Shown here piece after piece: positions 19,857 to 28,966 of a stretch of DNA of 64,000 nt (position 1 is its first letter; every line of letters starts with the position of its first letter). A model generated the notes under the pieces. That model saw only the letters and a list, made by a program, of their open reading frames with translations, made no database searches and was not told the DNA's origin. The position numbers and the translations under genes were made by a program. The DNA is taken from the NCBI RefSeq assembly GCF_019929665.1, contig NZ_JAHZPZ010000002.1, positions 186,001-250,000 of the forward strand, in the 5' to 3' direction. Source of the stretch: Streptococcus infantis (GTDB taxonomy: Bacteria; Bacillota; Bacilli; Lactobacillales; Streptococcaceae).

Positions 19857-20390
19857 ATGAAACTTCCAAAAGAAGGCGACTTTATTACAATTCAAAGTTA
19901 TAAGCATGATGGGAGTCTTCACCGTACTTGGCGAGACACCATGGTACTAAAAACAACAGAGAACGCTATTATCGGCGTCAACGACCACACACTTGTTACC
20001 GAAAGTGACGGTCGTCGTTGGGTGACTCGAGAGCCGGCTATTGTTTACTTTCATAAAAAATATTGGTTTAATATCATCGCCATGATTCGTGATAATGGGA
20101 TTTCCTACTACTGCAATATGGCAAGCCCTTACTATCTAGACGAAGAAGCTTTAAAATACATTGACTATGATTTGGATGTTAAAGTTTTTACAGATGGTGA
20201 GAAACGCCTCTTGGACGTTGAGGAATATGAACGACATAAGCGAAAAATGAAGTATTCTTCTGACTTAGACTATATTTTGAAAGAGCATGTCAAGATTCTT
20301 GTTGATTGGATTAACAATGAGCGAGGTCCTTTCTCAGAAGCCTATGTCAACATTTGGTACAAACGCTACGTAGAACTAAAGAATCGGTAA
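19857..20390 (+). CDS. DUF402 family nucleoside di/triphosphate phosphatase
   Basis: This 177-aa protein starts [19 protein letters not shown] and matches the streptococcal DUF402 family; the staphylococcal relative Ntdp hydrolyses nucleoside tri- and diphosphates. The conserved acidic/aromatic core includes [14 protein letters not shown] near residue 82 and [13 protein letters not shown] near 100. An extended -10 (TGTGATACAAT, 19805-19815) lies 41 nt upstream, and a strong terminator follows, so it is a single-gene unit. The activity is inferred from the family. Confidence 0.85.
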   Translation: MKLPKEGDFITIQSYKHDGSLHRTWRDTMVLKTTENAIIGVNDHTLVTESDGRRWVTREPAIVYFHKKYWFNIIAMIRDNGISYYCNMASPYYLDEEALKYIDYDLDVKVFTDGEKRLLDVEEYERHKRKMKYSSDLDYILKEHVKILVDWINNERGPFSEAYVNIWYKRYVELKNR

Positions 20391-20400
20391 AGTTGTCAAA

Positions 20401-20432
20401 GGTCAGGATTAAAATCCTGACCTCGTTTTTTG
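20401..20432 (+). terminator. Terminator after the DUF402 gene
   Basis: GGTCAGGAT-TAAA-ATCCTGACC is a perfect 9-bp stem followed by TCGTTTTTTGG, 10 nt after the DUF402 stop. Confidence 0.9.
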
Positions 20433-20440
20433 GTAGTATA

Positions 20441-20471
20441 AAATAAGCTGTGTAAACACAAAAAGGAATAA
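20441..20471 (+). repeat. Direct repeat, left copy, flanking the rgg/methyltransferase pair
   Basis: This copy matches 22415-22445 at 27 of 31 positions; all four differences are transitions, and the last 13 bases (CAAAAAGGAATAA) are identical. It is followed by an extended -10 (TGATATAAT, 20480-20488) pointing right with no gene behind it. It resembles the terminal sequence plus transposase promoter of an IS30-type element, but no transposase follows; the IS assignment is from memory and weak. Confidence 0.55.
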
Positions 20472-20583
20472 ATCCATTATGATATAATTCGTGAGATATA
20501 CAAAATAAATGGATAGACTAATACTTTTTTAATTTCTTTGTTCCTTGTAAGCTTACAACAACCTTATATTGTTTAATACAAAA

Positions 20584-20627
20584 ATACGAAGATGATTGCT
20601 ATAAAAGAATTCAGATCACCTTCGTAT
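20584..20627 (-). terminator. Terminator after the rgg-type regulator
   Basis: ATACGAAGATGAT pairs with ATCACCTTCGTAT across about 18 nt; the minus strand continues TTTTTG. It lies about 85 nt downstream of the regulator stop. Apart from this and the left repeat, the 20433-20713 interval shows no credible gene. Confidence 0.6.
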
Positions 20628-20713
20628 CAATAATTTAGTTATTGTATTTCCACATAGCATCAATCATTTAGTACGACATTTTGAAAATAATAATTTGACA
20701 GATAAAATGCTAT

Positions 20714-21571
20714 TTAATCTACCAGCTCATTTAATCGTTTTTGAAAATATAAAGCAATATTTTTAGACTCAATAAACTCAAAATATTTAATGACATTTTG
20801 CATTTGCTTAATTCCAGATTCTTTAGATTCTGTCAGGTATATTTTATATCCTTCTACAAATTTGAATGTAGATTTTTCAAAAACTTTTGTGTCATCTTTT
20901 AATAATTTTTTTAATTTCATTTCAAAGTAGTCTGCATATATTAGATGTGAATTTTCAAGGCAACAGAACCAAAAATTTAAACAAGCTGACACAACTAAAT
21001 TTCTATTCTTGCCGATTTTTTCGTAATAATGTGTACGCTCTAGTATTTCTTTTCCGACCCTGTAAATATAATCTATCTCAAAAAGATGATATAAATTACC
21101 AATCAACGTTATCTCATAGGACTCCCATCGTTCCTTCTGGAATAAATAGTCATATACTAAATTTAGATCTTCTCTACTAACTATATGATTACAATCTATT
21201 TGATTTAATAATCCCTGAACCATAATTGTATTTATTTTATGAGTTTTTTCCCCACTCTTCTCAAAAAGTTTTTGTTGCTCATTTTTTATTTCCTCCAATC
21301 CTTTAGTATTCAAACTATAAAAATTTGGAGATAAATTAACCAAAAAATTATCAAGCTCTGATCTTTTATAATCTTCTAGATAATTACAAAAATTCTCTAT
21401 CGAAACATTGATATTTGATAATAATTCAAAAAACGTTGAAAGAGAAATTTCATTTTCTCCCCTTTCAAATCTAGAAAGTTGAGATTTAGATATAGAATCA
21501 GCTGCAGCATACTCTAAAGAATATCCGTTTAATTTTCTAAAATATCTAAAAGCTTCTCCGTAATTTTTCAC
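20714..21571 (-). CDS. Rgg/GadR/MutR family transcriptional regulator
   Basis: This 285-aa protein has an N-terminal XRE helix-turn-helix (AAADSISKSQLSRFERGENE near residues 22-41) and an all-helical C-terminal TPR-like domain, the layout of Rgg regulators. Rgg proteins sense small secreted peptides or act alone, and usually control a neighbouring gene. It lies 12 nt after a methyltransferase gene on the same strand, so the two form an operon. Both are distinctly AT-rich. No short-peptide (SHP) ORF was found between or next to them. Confidence 0.88.
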   Translation of the reverse strand: MKNYGEAFRYFRKLNGYSLEYAAADSISKSQLSRFERGENEISLSTFFELLSNINVSIENFCNYLEDYKRSELDNFLVNLSPNFYSLNTKGLEEIKNEQQKLFEKSGEKTHKINTIMVQGLLNQIDCNHIVSREDLNLVYDYLFQKERWESYEITLIGNLYHLFEIDYIYRVGKEILERTHYYEKIGKNRNLVVSACLNFWFCCLENSHLIYADYFEMKLKKLLKDDTKVFEKSTFKFVEGYKIYLTESKESGIKQMQNVIKYFEFIESKNIALYFQKRLNELVD

Positions 21572-21583
21572 AATTTCGTTCCC

Positions 21584-22357
21584 TTAACCTTCTTTTCGAG
21601 CGATAAACATACCATATTCTTTAGGAATGATCAACATACCATTATTAAACTCACTTTCCAATCTATTACGAATTATTTCCTCTTCTAGTGAACCTATTTC
21701 GGAAATTCCTTTCAAGGATTGAATATATTGAACTAGATCGTCTATACTTGTCACCTGTAGCTCATCATCATAAATTAATTTTTCCACAGTGTCAAAATAC
21801 CTATTTAAAAAAGTCTTCCCGTTTTGTAAAGTAAAAGTTTTATTTTCCAAATTTTGATTAACCACATCTTTAAATAAGCTTGCCAAATAATCTACAACTC
21901 CATTTTCACCAAATGTAGCACAGTAAAAAATGCCTCCTGTTTTTAAGACCCTATTCACCTCAGAAAGAGCTTTAGGAATATCATTCACATGATGTAGAAG
22001 CATATTAGCAATAACAATATCAAAGGTTTCATTCTCAAAAGAAATCTTTTGAATGTCCATTATTTCATAGTTGACATTGCCTCTATTTCCAATCACTGAT
22101 TTCGTTGTTTTTACCATATCTTTAGAAAAATCTGTAATAACCAACTGCTTCATTTTATCTATAGAATCATTATTACTTTTCCACAGCTCTCCTGTACCAC
22201 ATCCCAATTCTAGAACCTTTACTTCATTAGTGATTTGGTAGTTGGAAAATATCCAATTGTTAAATCCTAATTTATTTTTTGAATACTTCTTATGCAATTC
22301 TACTCGAATATCAAGATTATCATGACTTTTATATTGTTCAATTACTTTATCAATCAT
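21584..22357 (-). CDS. Class I SAM-dependent methyltransferase
   Basis: This 257-aa protein has SAM motif I VLELGCGTGELW near residue 48, motif II-like VITDFSKDMV near 73, and DIVIANMLLHHVNDIPKAL near 110, typical of UbiE/Methyltransf_11 enzymes. The methyl acceptor cannot be read; small molecules, lipids or peptides are all possible. A promoter with TATAAT (minus strand, about 22388-22393) and GGAGG lies upstream. It is encoded with an Rgg-type regulator and bracketed by direct repeats, suggesting horizontal acquisition. Confidence 0.82.
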   Translation of the reverse strand: MIDKVIEQYKSHDNLDIRVELHKKYSKNKLGFNNWIFSNYQITNEVKVLELGCGTGELWKSNNDSIDKMKQLVITDFSKDMVKTTKSVIGNRGNVNYEIMDIQKISFENETFDIVIANMLLHHVNDIPKALSEVNRVLKTGGIFYCATFGENGVVDYLASLFKDVVNQNLENKTFTLQNGKTFLNRYFDTVEKLIYDDELQVTSIDDLVQYIQSLKGISEIGSLEEEIIRNRLESEFNNGMLIIPKEYGMFIARKEG

Positions 22358-22414
22358 TTAAAATGACCTCCACTCTATAATTTGACATTATATCACAAGA
22401 ATAAACACAGTGCT

Positions 22415-22445
22415 AAATAAGTTGTATAAATGCAAAAAGGAATAA
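22415..22445 (+). repeat. Direct repeat, right copy, flanking the rgg/methyltransferase pair
   Basis: This is the partner of 20441-20471 (27 of 31 identical, same orientation, 1974 bp apart). The bases after it diverge from those after the left copy. Further right, 22540-22610 can be read as a weak coding remnant (LNSRKTRTKN) reminiscent of IS30 transposase ends; this is not secure. Nothing else is visible between the methyltransferase and the queH terminator. Confidence 0.55.
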
Positions 22446-22621
22446 TTTTACCACAGTATTGAACTATTTTTGGTCTTCTAGACTCCAAAAAACACTTTTA
22501 ACCTAAACTTCATTTTTATCCACAAATCTTAAGTCTCAACTGATTTATTGAATTCTCGCAAGACACGGACTAAAAATTTAAAAATTAATCCATCTATTTC
22601 TATCCCAGTACATTTTAGCAA

Positions 22622-22648
22622 AAAACCTGCCTAATGTGGCAGGTTTTC
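22622..22648 (-). terminator. Terminator after queH
   Basis: AAAACCTGCC-TAATGT-GGCAGGTTTT is a perfect stem directly after the queH stop, with T-runs on the minus strand. Confidence 0.85.
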
Positions 22649-22650
22649 GT

Positions 22651-23418
22651 TTAAATGTCTAATTTTGTAACAGTGAACTTGATATGGGAGTAATCTTTCT
22701 CGATATCCTTATCTACCATAAAGGCTGTTGCATCCTTCTTGACCTGCACCAAGTCAATATTCTGGGCTTGAGCAGCATAGACACAGCCACAGTAACATTG
22801 ACGATAGATATCGTACTCTTCACACATCTCTACAGAACGTTTGTAACCTTGATTTTTCTTAAAATCACTCGGAAGATAATGGGTGGTATAGATTTTCTGC
22901 ACATCGATCCCGATACTATTGATGGTTTGTGAATTTTTATGAGGACTGATGGTTAGGGCTGAGCCGAAGTAATCAAAGCCCAAATCCATAGCCACCTGCG
23001 CTGTCTTATCCAAACGATAGTCAAAACAAACCTTGCAACGATCGCCACCTTCAGGTTCTTCTTCCAAACCTCGAACCAGTTTACGGTATTCATTGGGTTC
23101 GTATGGTGCTTCTAGGTATTGGACGTTATTGCCAGTTCTCTCATTAAAATCACTGACAAACTTTTGGGTCACATAAGCACGCTTATGATATTCTGCCTTG
23201 GGATGGATATTGGAATTAGCAAAATAAATGGTCACATCGGCATACTTAGTCAAGTACTCTAAAGTGTAGGTACTGCAGGGAGCACAACAGACGTGCATGA
23301 GAATAGTTGGTCTTTCTTCATTTTTTTCCCAAACTTGGACCATCTTTTGCATGACACGGTCATAGTTGATCTTTTGATTGGGATTCATCTTACTTAGAAT
23401 TTCTTCTACATCAATCAT
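22651..23418 (-). CDS. queH: Epoxyqueuosine reductase QueH
   Basis: This 255-aa protein of the former DUF208 family catalyses the last step of queuosine synthesis in tRNA, replacing the unrelated QueG. The cysteine motifs that bind the iron-sulfur cluster and metal are present: HVCCAPCS near residue 42, GGDRCKVCF near 128 and CYCGCVYA near 212. It is a single gene between terminators. Streptococci salvage rather than make the queuosine precursor (family knowledge). Confidence 0.93.
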   Translation of the reverse strand: MIDVEEILSKMNPNQKINYDRVMQKMVQVWEKNEERPTILMHVCCAPCSTYTLEYLTKYADVTIYFANSNIHPKAEYHKRAYVTQKFVSDFNERTGNNVQYLEAPYEPNEYRKLVRGLEEEPEGGDRCKVCFDYRLDKTAQVAMDLGFDYFGSALTISPHKNSQTINSIGIDVQKIYTTHYLPSDFKKNQGYKRSVEMCEEYDIYRQCYCGCVYAAQAQNIDLVQVKKDATAFMVDKDIEKDYSHIKFTVTKLDI

Positions 23419-23518
23419 GCTCTTCTCCTTTTCTTCTTGTTATTTTATCACAAGACAGCTCTTTGGGTAAATAGGCCATTGTTCATTCATGAATCGATAG
23501 AATGATTGAATTTAAAGT

Positions 23519-23541
23519 AAAAACGCCAGACGGCGTTTTTA
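23519..23541 (-). terminator. Terminator after asnS
   Basis: AAAAACGCC-AGAC-GGCGTTTTT lies 7 nt after the asnS stop, with a T-run on the minus strand. Confidence 0.85.
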
Positions 23542-23547
23542 TGGCTA

Positions 23548-24891
23548 TTAAGGTTTGATACGGTGCAACATACGTGGGAATGGAATAGCTTCACGGATGT
23601 GTTTTGTTCCAGCTGCAAAAGTTACCATACGCTCAATTCCGATACCAAATCCACCGTGTGGTACTGTACCATATTTACGAAGGTCAAGGTAGAATTCGTA
23701 CTCTGTAAGATCCATTCCAAGTGATTCCATCTTAGCGACAAGTGCATCATAGTCTTCCTCACGCATGGAACCACCGATGATTTCTCCGTAGCCTTCTGGT
23801 GCAAGCAAATCTGCACAAAGTACGCGATCTGGGTTCCCAGGAACTGGTTTCATGTAGAAGGCCTTGATGTCTGCTGGGTAGTTAATCACAAAGGTTGGTA
23901 CACCAAAGTGGTTTGAAATCCAAGTTTCGTGTGGTGAACCAAAGTCATCTCCATGCTCAAGATGTTCGTAGTCAGCATCTTCGTCGTTTTCATGCTCTTG
24001 CAAGAGGTCAATGGCTTCATCGTAAGTAATGCGTTTAAATGGCTCAGCAATGTAGCGTTTCAAGAGCTCTGTATCACGTTCCAATGTTTCCAAGGCTTGA
24101 GGAGCACGGTCAAGAACACCTTGAAGCAATGCTTTTACATAAGCTTCTTGCAAGTCAAGTGACTCATCGTGTGTCAAGTATGAGTACTCCGCATCCATCA
24201 TCCAGAACTCAGTCAAGTGACGGCGAGTCTTAGATTTCTCTGCACGGAATACTGGACCAAAGTCAAAGACGCGACCTAGAGCCATAGCACCTGCTTCAAG
24301 ATAAAGCTGACCAGATTGACTCAAGTAAGCTGGTGTTCCAAAGTAGTCTGTTTCGAAAAGTTCTGTAGAATCTTCTGCAGCATTTCCTGAAAGAATTGGG
24401 CTATCAAACTTCATGAAACCATTCTTATCAAAGAACTCATAAGTTGCATAGATAATAGCGTTACGGATTTGCATCACTGCTACTTGTTTGCGTGAACGCA
24501 ACCACAAGTGGCGGTTATCCATCAAGAAGTCTGTTCCGTGTTCTTTTGGAGTAATTGGGTAGTCTTGAGATTCACCGATGACTTCGATGTCTGTAATATC
24601 CAACTCATAACCAAATTTTGAGCGTTCGTCTTCTTTGACAATCCCTGTCACGAAAACAGAAGTTTCTTGGCTTAGGCGTTTGATGGTATCAAATTTTTCA
24701 AGACCTACTTCTTCACCGAATTTTTCGATAAAGTTTGGTTTGAAAGCCACGCCTTGGAAGAAGGCAGTTCCGTCACGCAATTGCAAGAAAGCAATTTTTC
24801 CTTTTCCTGACTTGTTAGCAACCCAAGCACCAATAGTCACTTCTTGACCAACGTAGTCTTTTACTTCGATAATTGTTACACGTTTTGTCAT
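23548..24891 (-). CDS. asnS: Asparaginyl-tRNA synthetase
   Basis: This 447-aa class II synthetase charges tRNA-Asn. An N-terminal OB-fold anticodon-binding domain (residues about 1-120) precedes the catalytic domain with motif 2 [21 protein letters not shown] near 215 and motif 3 [11 protein letters not shown] near 415. The HLTEF reading together with overall length separates AsnRS from AspRS. It stands alone or at the end of the TseB-aspartate aminotransferase unit 150 nt upstream. No T-box was found in the short upstream gap. Confidence 0.96.
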   Translation of the reverse strand: MTKRVTIIEVKDYVGQEVTIGAWVANKSGKGKIAFLQLRDGTAFFQGVAFKPNFIEKFGEEVGLEKFDTIKRLSQETSVFVTGIVKEDERSKFGYELDITDIEVIGESQDYPITPKEHGTDFLMDNRHLWLRSRKQVAVMQIRNAIIYATYEFFDKNGFMKFDSPILSGNAAEDSTELFETDYFGTPAYLSQSGQLYLEAGAMALGRVFDFGPVFRAEKSKTRRHLTEFWMMDAEYSYLTHDESLDLQEAYVKALLQGVLDRAPQALETLERDTELLKRYIAEPFKRITYDEAIDLLQEHENDEDADYEHLEHGDDFGSPHETWISNHFGVPTFVINYPADIKAFYMKPVPGNPDRVLCADLLAPEGYGEIIGGSMREEDYDALVAKMESLGMDLTEYEFYLDLRKYGTVPHGGFGIGIERMVTFAAGTKHIREAIPFPRMLHRIKP

Positions 24892-25040
24892 GTTTTATCT
24901 TCCTTTTTTTGTTTAACTTGTCTAAAGACATTATTACCCACTATTGTACCACAAATAATGCCTGATAGCTAGGTTCTATCAGAGAAAAATCTCAGGTTTT
25001 ATCCAAAAAAATCTCCGTCAAGACGACGAAGATCTTATTT

Positions 25041-26219
25041 TTATTTTTCCATAAACTGGTGCAAGCGACGAATAGCTTCTTTGAGTGTATCTAGGTCTGT
25101 CGCATAGCTGAGACGGACATTCTCTGGTGCTCCAAATCCTGCTCCTGTAATCAGGGCCAGACCAACTTCCTCAAGAATAGCCGTTGTAAATTCTGTTACA
25201 TCTGTATAGCCTTTCATCTCCATAGCTTTTTTGACATTTGGGAAGAGATAGAAAGCTCCTTGCGGTTTGACTACATCAAAGCCAGGGACTTGGCACAAGA
25301 GTGGATAGATAGTATTCAAGCGTTCCTCGAAAGCCTGACGCATAGTTTCTACAGAGTCTTGTGGACCAGTTAAGGCCTCGATTGTTGCGTATTGAGATAC
25401 CGCAGTCAGGTTAGAAGTCGTTTGACCAGTCAATTTGCTCATAGCAGCAATAATTTCTGGATCACCTACTGCATAACCAACACGCCAACCAGTCATAGCG
25501 TAGGCCTTAGACACTCCATTGATGACAATAGTTTGTTTGCGAATAGCTTCTGAAAGACTGGAGATTGGAACAAATTCATGACCGTTATAGACCAAACGTC
25601 CATAAATATCATCTGCTAGGATAAGAATATCATGCTCAACAGCCCAATTTCCAATGGCTAACAATTCCTCACAAGAGTAGATCATACCGGTAGGATTAGA
25701 TGGTGAATTAAGAACCAAGACTTTAGTCTTATCTGTGCGAGCAGCTTCTAATTGCTCCACAGTTACTTTAAAGTGATTGTCTTCCTTGGCTTGGACAAAT
25801 ACTGGAAGGCCTTCTGCCATCTTAACCTGATCCCCATAGCTGACCCAGTAAGGTGTTGGAATGATAACCTCATCACCTGGATTAATCACAGCCATAAAGA
25901 AAGTATAGAGTGAGAACTTGGCACCAGTCGCAAAAGTGACCTCATTAGCTGCCACAGAATAACCATAGTATCGTTCAAAATAAGTATTAACTGCTGCTTT
26001 TAACTCAGGCAAACCTGAAGCCACCGTATAGAAAGAAGCACGTCCATCTCGAATGGCTGCAACCGCAGCATCCTGAATATTTTCAGGAGTATGAAAATCG
26101 GGCTGACCTAAAGTCAAGAAAAGAACGTCTTTTCCTTCAGCTTTTAACTTCTTTGCTCTTGCATCACTAGCAAGAGTAACGCTTTCTTCCATCTCTAAGA
26201 CACGTTTGGATAATTTCAT
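25041..26219 (-). CDS. aspB: Aspartate/aromatic aminotransferase (class I, PLP)
   Basis: This 392-aa fold-type I aminotransferase has NSPSNPTG near residue 170, the PLP lysine in INGVSKAYAMTGWR near 235, and the C-terminal substrate Arg in ENVRLSYA near 370. The AspB-like subgroup makes aspartate from oxaloacetate with glutamate, and sits next to asnS in many Firmicutes. Its start overlaps the TseB-like gene by 4 nt, indicating translational coupling. Confidence 0.92.
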   Translation of the reverse strand: MKLSKRVLEMEESVTLASDARAKKLKAEGKDVLFLTLGQPDFHTPENIQDAAVAAIRDGRASFYTVASGLPELKAAVNTYFERYYGYSVAANEVTFATGAKFSLYTFFMAVINPGDEVIIPTPYWVSYGDQVKMAEGLPVFVQAKEDNHFKVTVEQLEAARTDKTKVLVLNSPSNPTGMIYSCEELLAIGNWAVEHDILILADDIYGRLVYNGHEFVPISSLSEAIRKQTIVINGVSKAYAMTGWRVGYAVGDPEIIAAMSKLTGQTTSNLTAVSQYATIEALTGPQDSVETMRQAFEERLNTIYPLLCQVPGFDVVKPQGAFYLFPNVKKAMEMKGYTDVTEFTTAILEEVGLALITGAGFGAPENVRLSYATDLDTLKEAIRRLHQFMEK

Positions 26220-26704
26220 TGTTTCTCCTTTTCGACTAAGGCGCCAGATTCAAAATCTACCAGATAATAGTCTCCTCCAGACTTGATTTCCCAGACAGGT
26301 TTTTCAGCGTACCGTCCGAAAGTAATCTTGTCGATTTCAGTTGCTCCTTTTTCTCTGACAACTGCTTCTGCTTTTTCTTGAGAAGTACCATTTTCTAGTT
26401 GATATACGTAAATATTATTGCTACTTTTCTCTATTAAGACAGCAACTGGTTTCTGGTTCTTATCTTGGCCAAGAACACTATAATAGCTTTCTAAACCATT
26501 GAAGATATCAATCTGGCTAACCGTTTCTAGATTTGCATACTGCTTAGCGAGTCTTTCACCTTCTACCTTAGCAGTTCGATAAGGCTTCATGCTGAGCCAT
26601 ACCAAGTAGAGAAAGGAAGAAGTGATGACTAGAGTTAACAAAGTTATACCAATAATGTACTGAAATAATAGGGAATTTTTTTCTTTTTTCTGTCTCTTTT
26701 TCAC
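26216..26704 (-). CDS. TseB/YpmB-like membrane protein
   Basis: This 162-aa protein has a lysine-rich start, one membrane segment (about residues 14-34) and an extracytoplasmic domain with two PepSY/DUF5590-type halves. The B. subtilis relative TseB (YpmB) supports cell-wall elongation through PBP2A; here that is by homology only. The gene order ypmB-aspB-asnS is shared with B. subtilis, which supports the call. Confidence 0.82.
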   Translation of the reverse strand: MKKRQKKEKNSLLFQYIIGITLLTLVITSSFLYLVWLSMKPYRTAKVEGERLAKQYANLETVSQIDIFNGLESYYSVLGQDKNQKPVAVLIEKSSNNIYVYQLENGTSQEKAEAVVREKGATEIDKITFGRYAEKPVWEIKSGGDYYLVDFESGALVEKEKQ

Positions 26705-26886
26705 TCGTCTATTTTACCATCTATCCTAGTGAATTACAAGTGAAGTTAGGGGAGGAATCTGGATTTTCAATCCGTTTTTAGGATATCATTACACAACTTC
26801 AAGCCGTGTTTTTATAGACTTTTCTACAGTCTTCATTTTTAATTAAAAACTTAGATTCTATTGATTTTATTTTCTGAGCATATCCC

Positions 26887-26928
26887 TTGCAAATGATTTT
26901 ATCGTGTTGTAACATATGTTATAACAAC
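26887..26928 (+). promoter_or_regulatory. Promoter with overlapping palindromic operator for the FMN reductase gene
   Basis: TTGCAA (26887-26892) and TAACAT (26910-26915) are 17 bp apart. The -10 lies inside the perfect palindrome TAACATATGTTA (26910-26921), which is extended by GTTG on the left and CAAC on the right. A repressor bound here would block the promoter. MarR- or TetR-type redox/quinone sensors commonly control such reductases, but the regulator is not in the window. The rest of 26705-26972 shows nothing else. Confidence 0.6.
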
Positions 26929-26972
26929 AGAGTGATTCTGATTAAAAGATTGAAATTTAAAGGAGACTCCCT

Positions 26973-27521
26973 ATGTCTAAAAAAGTATTATTTATCGTTG
27001 GTTCACTTCGTGAAGGTTCATTCAACCACCAAATGGCACTAGAAGCTGAAAAGGCACTTGCTGGCAAAGCTGAGGTAAGTTACCTTGACTACTCAGCCAT
27101 TCCTCTCTTTAGCCAAGACCTTGAAGTTCCTACACTTCCAGCTGTTGCAGCGGCTCGCGAAGCTGTTCAAGCTGCTGATGCTATCTGGATCTTCTCTCCA
27201 GTTTACAACTTCTCAATTCCAGGAACTGTGAAAAACTTACTTGACTGGCTTTCACGCGCCATTGACTTATCTGACACTCGTGGAGCATCTGCTCTTCAAG
27301 ATAAGATTGTTACAGTTTCATCTGTAGCAAATGCAGGACACGATCAACTCTTTGCGATTTACAAAGACCTCTTGCCATTTATCCGTACACAGGTTGTTGG
27401 TGATTTTACCGCAGCTCGTGTTAATGATTCTGCCTGGGCAGATGGTAAACTAGTCCTTGAAGATAGCGTTGCTGCTTCTCTTAAACAACAAGCTGAAGAT
27501 TTACTTCGAGCTATTCAATAA
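26973..27521 (+). CDS. NADPH-dependent FMN reductase
   Basis: This 182-aa flavodoxin-fold protein has the FMN phosphate loop GSLREGSFNHQMA near residue 11 and SPVYNFSIPGTVKNLLDWLSR near 76, both typical of the NADPH-dependent FMN/quinone/azo-reductase family. It probably reduces quinones or other electrophiles with NADPH; the physiological substrate is unknown. AAAGGAGA precedes the ATG. It is monocistronic, with the palindromic operator upstream and a bidirectional terminator after it. Confidence 0.9.
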   Translation: MSKKVLFIVGSLREGSFNHQMALEAEKALAGKAEVSYLDYSAIPLFSQDLEVPTLPAVAAAREAVQAADAIWIFSPVYNFSIPGTVKNLLDWLSRAIDLSDTRGASALQDKIVTVSSVANAGHDQLFAIYKDLLPFIRTQVVGDFTAARVNDSAWADGKLVLEDSVAASLKQQAEDLLRAIQ

Positions 27522-27524
27522 TAA

Positions 27525-27560
27525 AAAAGATAGTAGAAAATCTCATTTCTACTATCTTTT
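27525..27560. terminator. Bidirectional terminator
   Basis: AAAAGATAGTAGAAA pairs perfectly with TTTCTACTATCTTTT around a short loop, serving both the plus-strand FMN reductase and the minus-strand polymerase/ligase-type gene. Confidence 0.9.
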
Positions 27561-27563
27561 AGT

Positions 27564-28754
27564 TTATTCAACAAATTCTCCAATCATACTATGTTTTAAT
27601 GGTAAACTACACATTACTAAAAGGAAAATGAAGGAGGATTGAATCCAAAAGAGGGCCAAATCAAAAATTCCATGCACAGCAACTACTGTTAAGAATGAAA
27701 GATAAAGACCAACAATCGGACGCTTGCTCGGCTCCTGACTCATATCAATCAACATTCGAATTGGACCAGAAGAAGCTATTCCTAACAATACCGTTCCAAC
27801 CACACCGTAACTCAATATCGTATCAATGTATATACTATGAGCATGTTCGTGATAAGGAGCAAAAATACGAGGATAAGAGTGCATATAGGTTAGGGGACCC
27901 TCACCCCAGAAGGGATTTTGTTTGAATAAGGTCATACCTGCATTCCAGATCGACACTCGTTCTTCCATAGACGAATCGAGCGTTCCCATTCGAACTCCCA
28001 AATCACTCGAGAAGAGAAAGGCTAAACCAACACCAAAGACTCCGATACTGAGCCAGAAGGCACGCCAGTTCTTAATGGTAGTGAAAAGATAAATAATCGC
28101 ACCAAAGATAATAGCTGGAAAAGCTGTTCTATTTTGGGTGAAATTCAAGCCAAACAAATTCGCAAAGATTGCAATGAGAGAGAAAATTCTCAACCATCTC
28201 AATCTAGTCGTACTAATTAGGTAAAATCCAATCATAATACAGAAGCAACAGATAATCCCATAATAATTAGGATTAAAGAAGGCTACCTCTGCACGGTTCT
28301 GATGCCAGACTTGCATCTTAGGTGATAAGAAAGTATAATCAAATTTCTTTACAATCTGAAAGTGCTCTAAGGCTGCAAAAACTGATGCTAGCACACTAAG
28401 CGACATAACCGATTGCAATACTAATCTGAAAAACTTAGGGGTTAAATGGGCTTGGTAATAATAAAAGAAAATTGCAAAGAGGAACATTCCTAAAGTGGAA
28501 ACCATCCCCATCACATTTTGAGCTAAAAGAGAGATAACACCACTATAGCCGATAAATAAAAGTAAGATAGAATGGTGGGATAATCGTTTTAATATCCCCT
28601 TCATCTCTCCTGTAAATATTAGACCTATTAAGTAGGCGATAAAAATAATAACGAAAATATAAAAAGGCAAGAAAATACTTAGAATAACAGCTAGTAAGAC
28701 TAGCTCTTGCTTGGATAAGCCTTTCAATTTTTCAATGATACCTATTGATTTCAC
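27564..28754 (-). CDS. O-antigen ligase/polymerase (Wzy/WaaL-like) membrane protein
   Basis: This 396-aa protein has about 10-12 membrane segments and a larger outer loop near residues 270-310 with PYHEHAHSIYIDTILSYGVVG, the H-containing motif of the Wzy_C/O-antigen ligase family. Such proteins polymerise or transfer lipid-linked glycans. There is no glycan cluster here, so the substrate is unclear; a wall-linked polysaccharide or teichoic acid is possible. The start is a GTG at 28754 after AAAGGAACT. Confidence 0.8.
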   Translation of the reverse strand: MKSIGIIEKLKGLSKQELVLLAVILSIFLPFYIFVIIFIAYLIGLIFTGEMKGILKRLSHHSILLLFIGYSGVISLLAQNVMGMVSTLGMFLFAIFFYYYQAHLTPKFFRLVLQSVMSLSVLASVFAALEHFQIVKKFDYTFLSPKMQVWHQNRAEVAFFNPNYYGIICCFCIMIGFYLISTTRLRWLRIFSLIAIFANLFGLNFTQNRTAFPAIIFGAIIYLFTTIKNWRAFWLSIGVFGVGLAFLFSSDLGVRMGTLDSSMEERVSIWNAGMTLFKQNPFWGEGPLTYMHSYPRIFAPYHEHAHSIYIDTILSYGVVGTVLLGIASSGPIRMLIDMSQEPSKRPIVGLYLSFLTVVAVHGIFDLALFWIQSSFIFLLVMCSLPLKHSMIGEFVE

Positions 28755-28810
28755 AACAGTTCCTTTCTCTCTGCGCTATAAAGCTCAGATAAATAAACTA
28801 TTAAAACATT

Positions 28811-28912
28811 TTACCATTTTTCAAATGATTTGAAAACCACTTTGTCCATGTCATCCTGACTAAAACTAGGTAAAATTTTATAGCGAGCTAAGATATCTCT
28901 CAAAGCGCGCAT
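28811..28912 (-). CDS. Possible 33-aa ORF or gene remnant upstream of birA
   Basis: An ATG at 28912 opens a short frame reading MRALRDILARYKILPSF and ending KSFEKW. The composition looks protein-like, and the frame stays open upstream towards birA without a start. There is no properly spaced ribosome site. It may be the C-terminus of a decayed gene or chance; it fills most of the 28755-28930 gap. Confidence 0.2.
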   Translation of the reverse strand: MRALRDILARYKILPSFSQDDMDKVVFKSFEKW

Positions 28913-28966
28913 CCTTTTTTTAAAAATATGGTACAATAAATCTAGTTGTTCCAGAAAGGACCTAGT

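Noticed and set aside
20433..20713. A short SHP-type pheromone gene next to the Rgg regulator
   Set aside because: The orphan promoter at 20480-20488 is followed only by a 7-codon frame (MDRLILF) without a ribosome site, and no short hydrophobic peptide ORF lies between the regulator and the methyltransferase.
28913..28966. Extension of the small minus-strand frame at 28811-28912 into birA
   Set aside because: The open frame continues only as antisense to birA, with no start codon or ribosome site.
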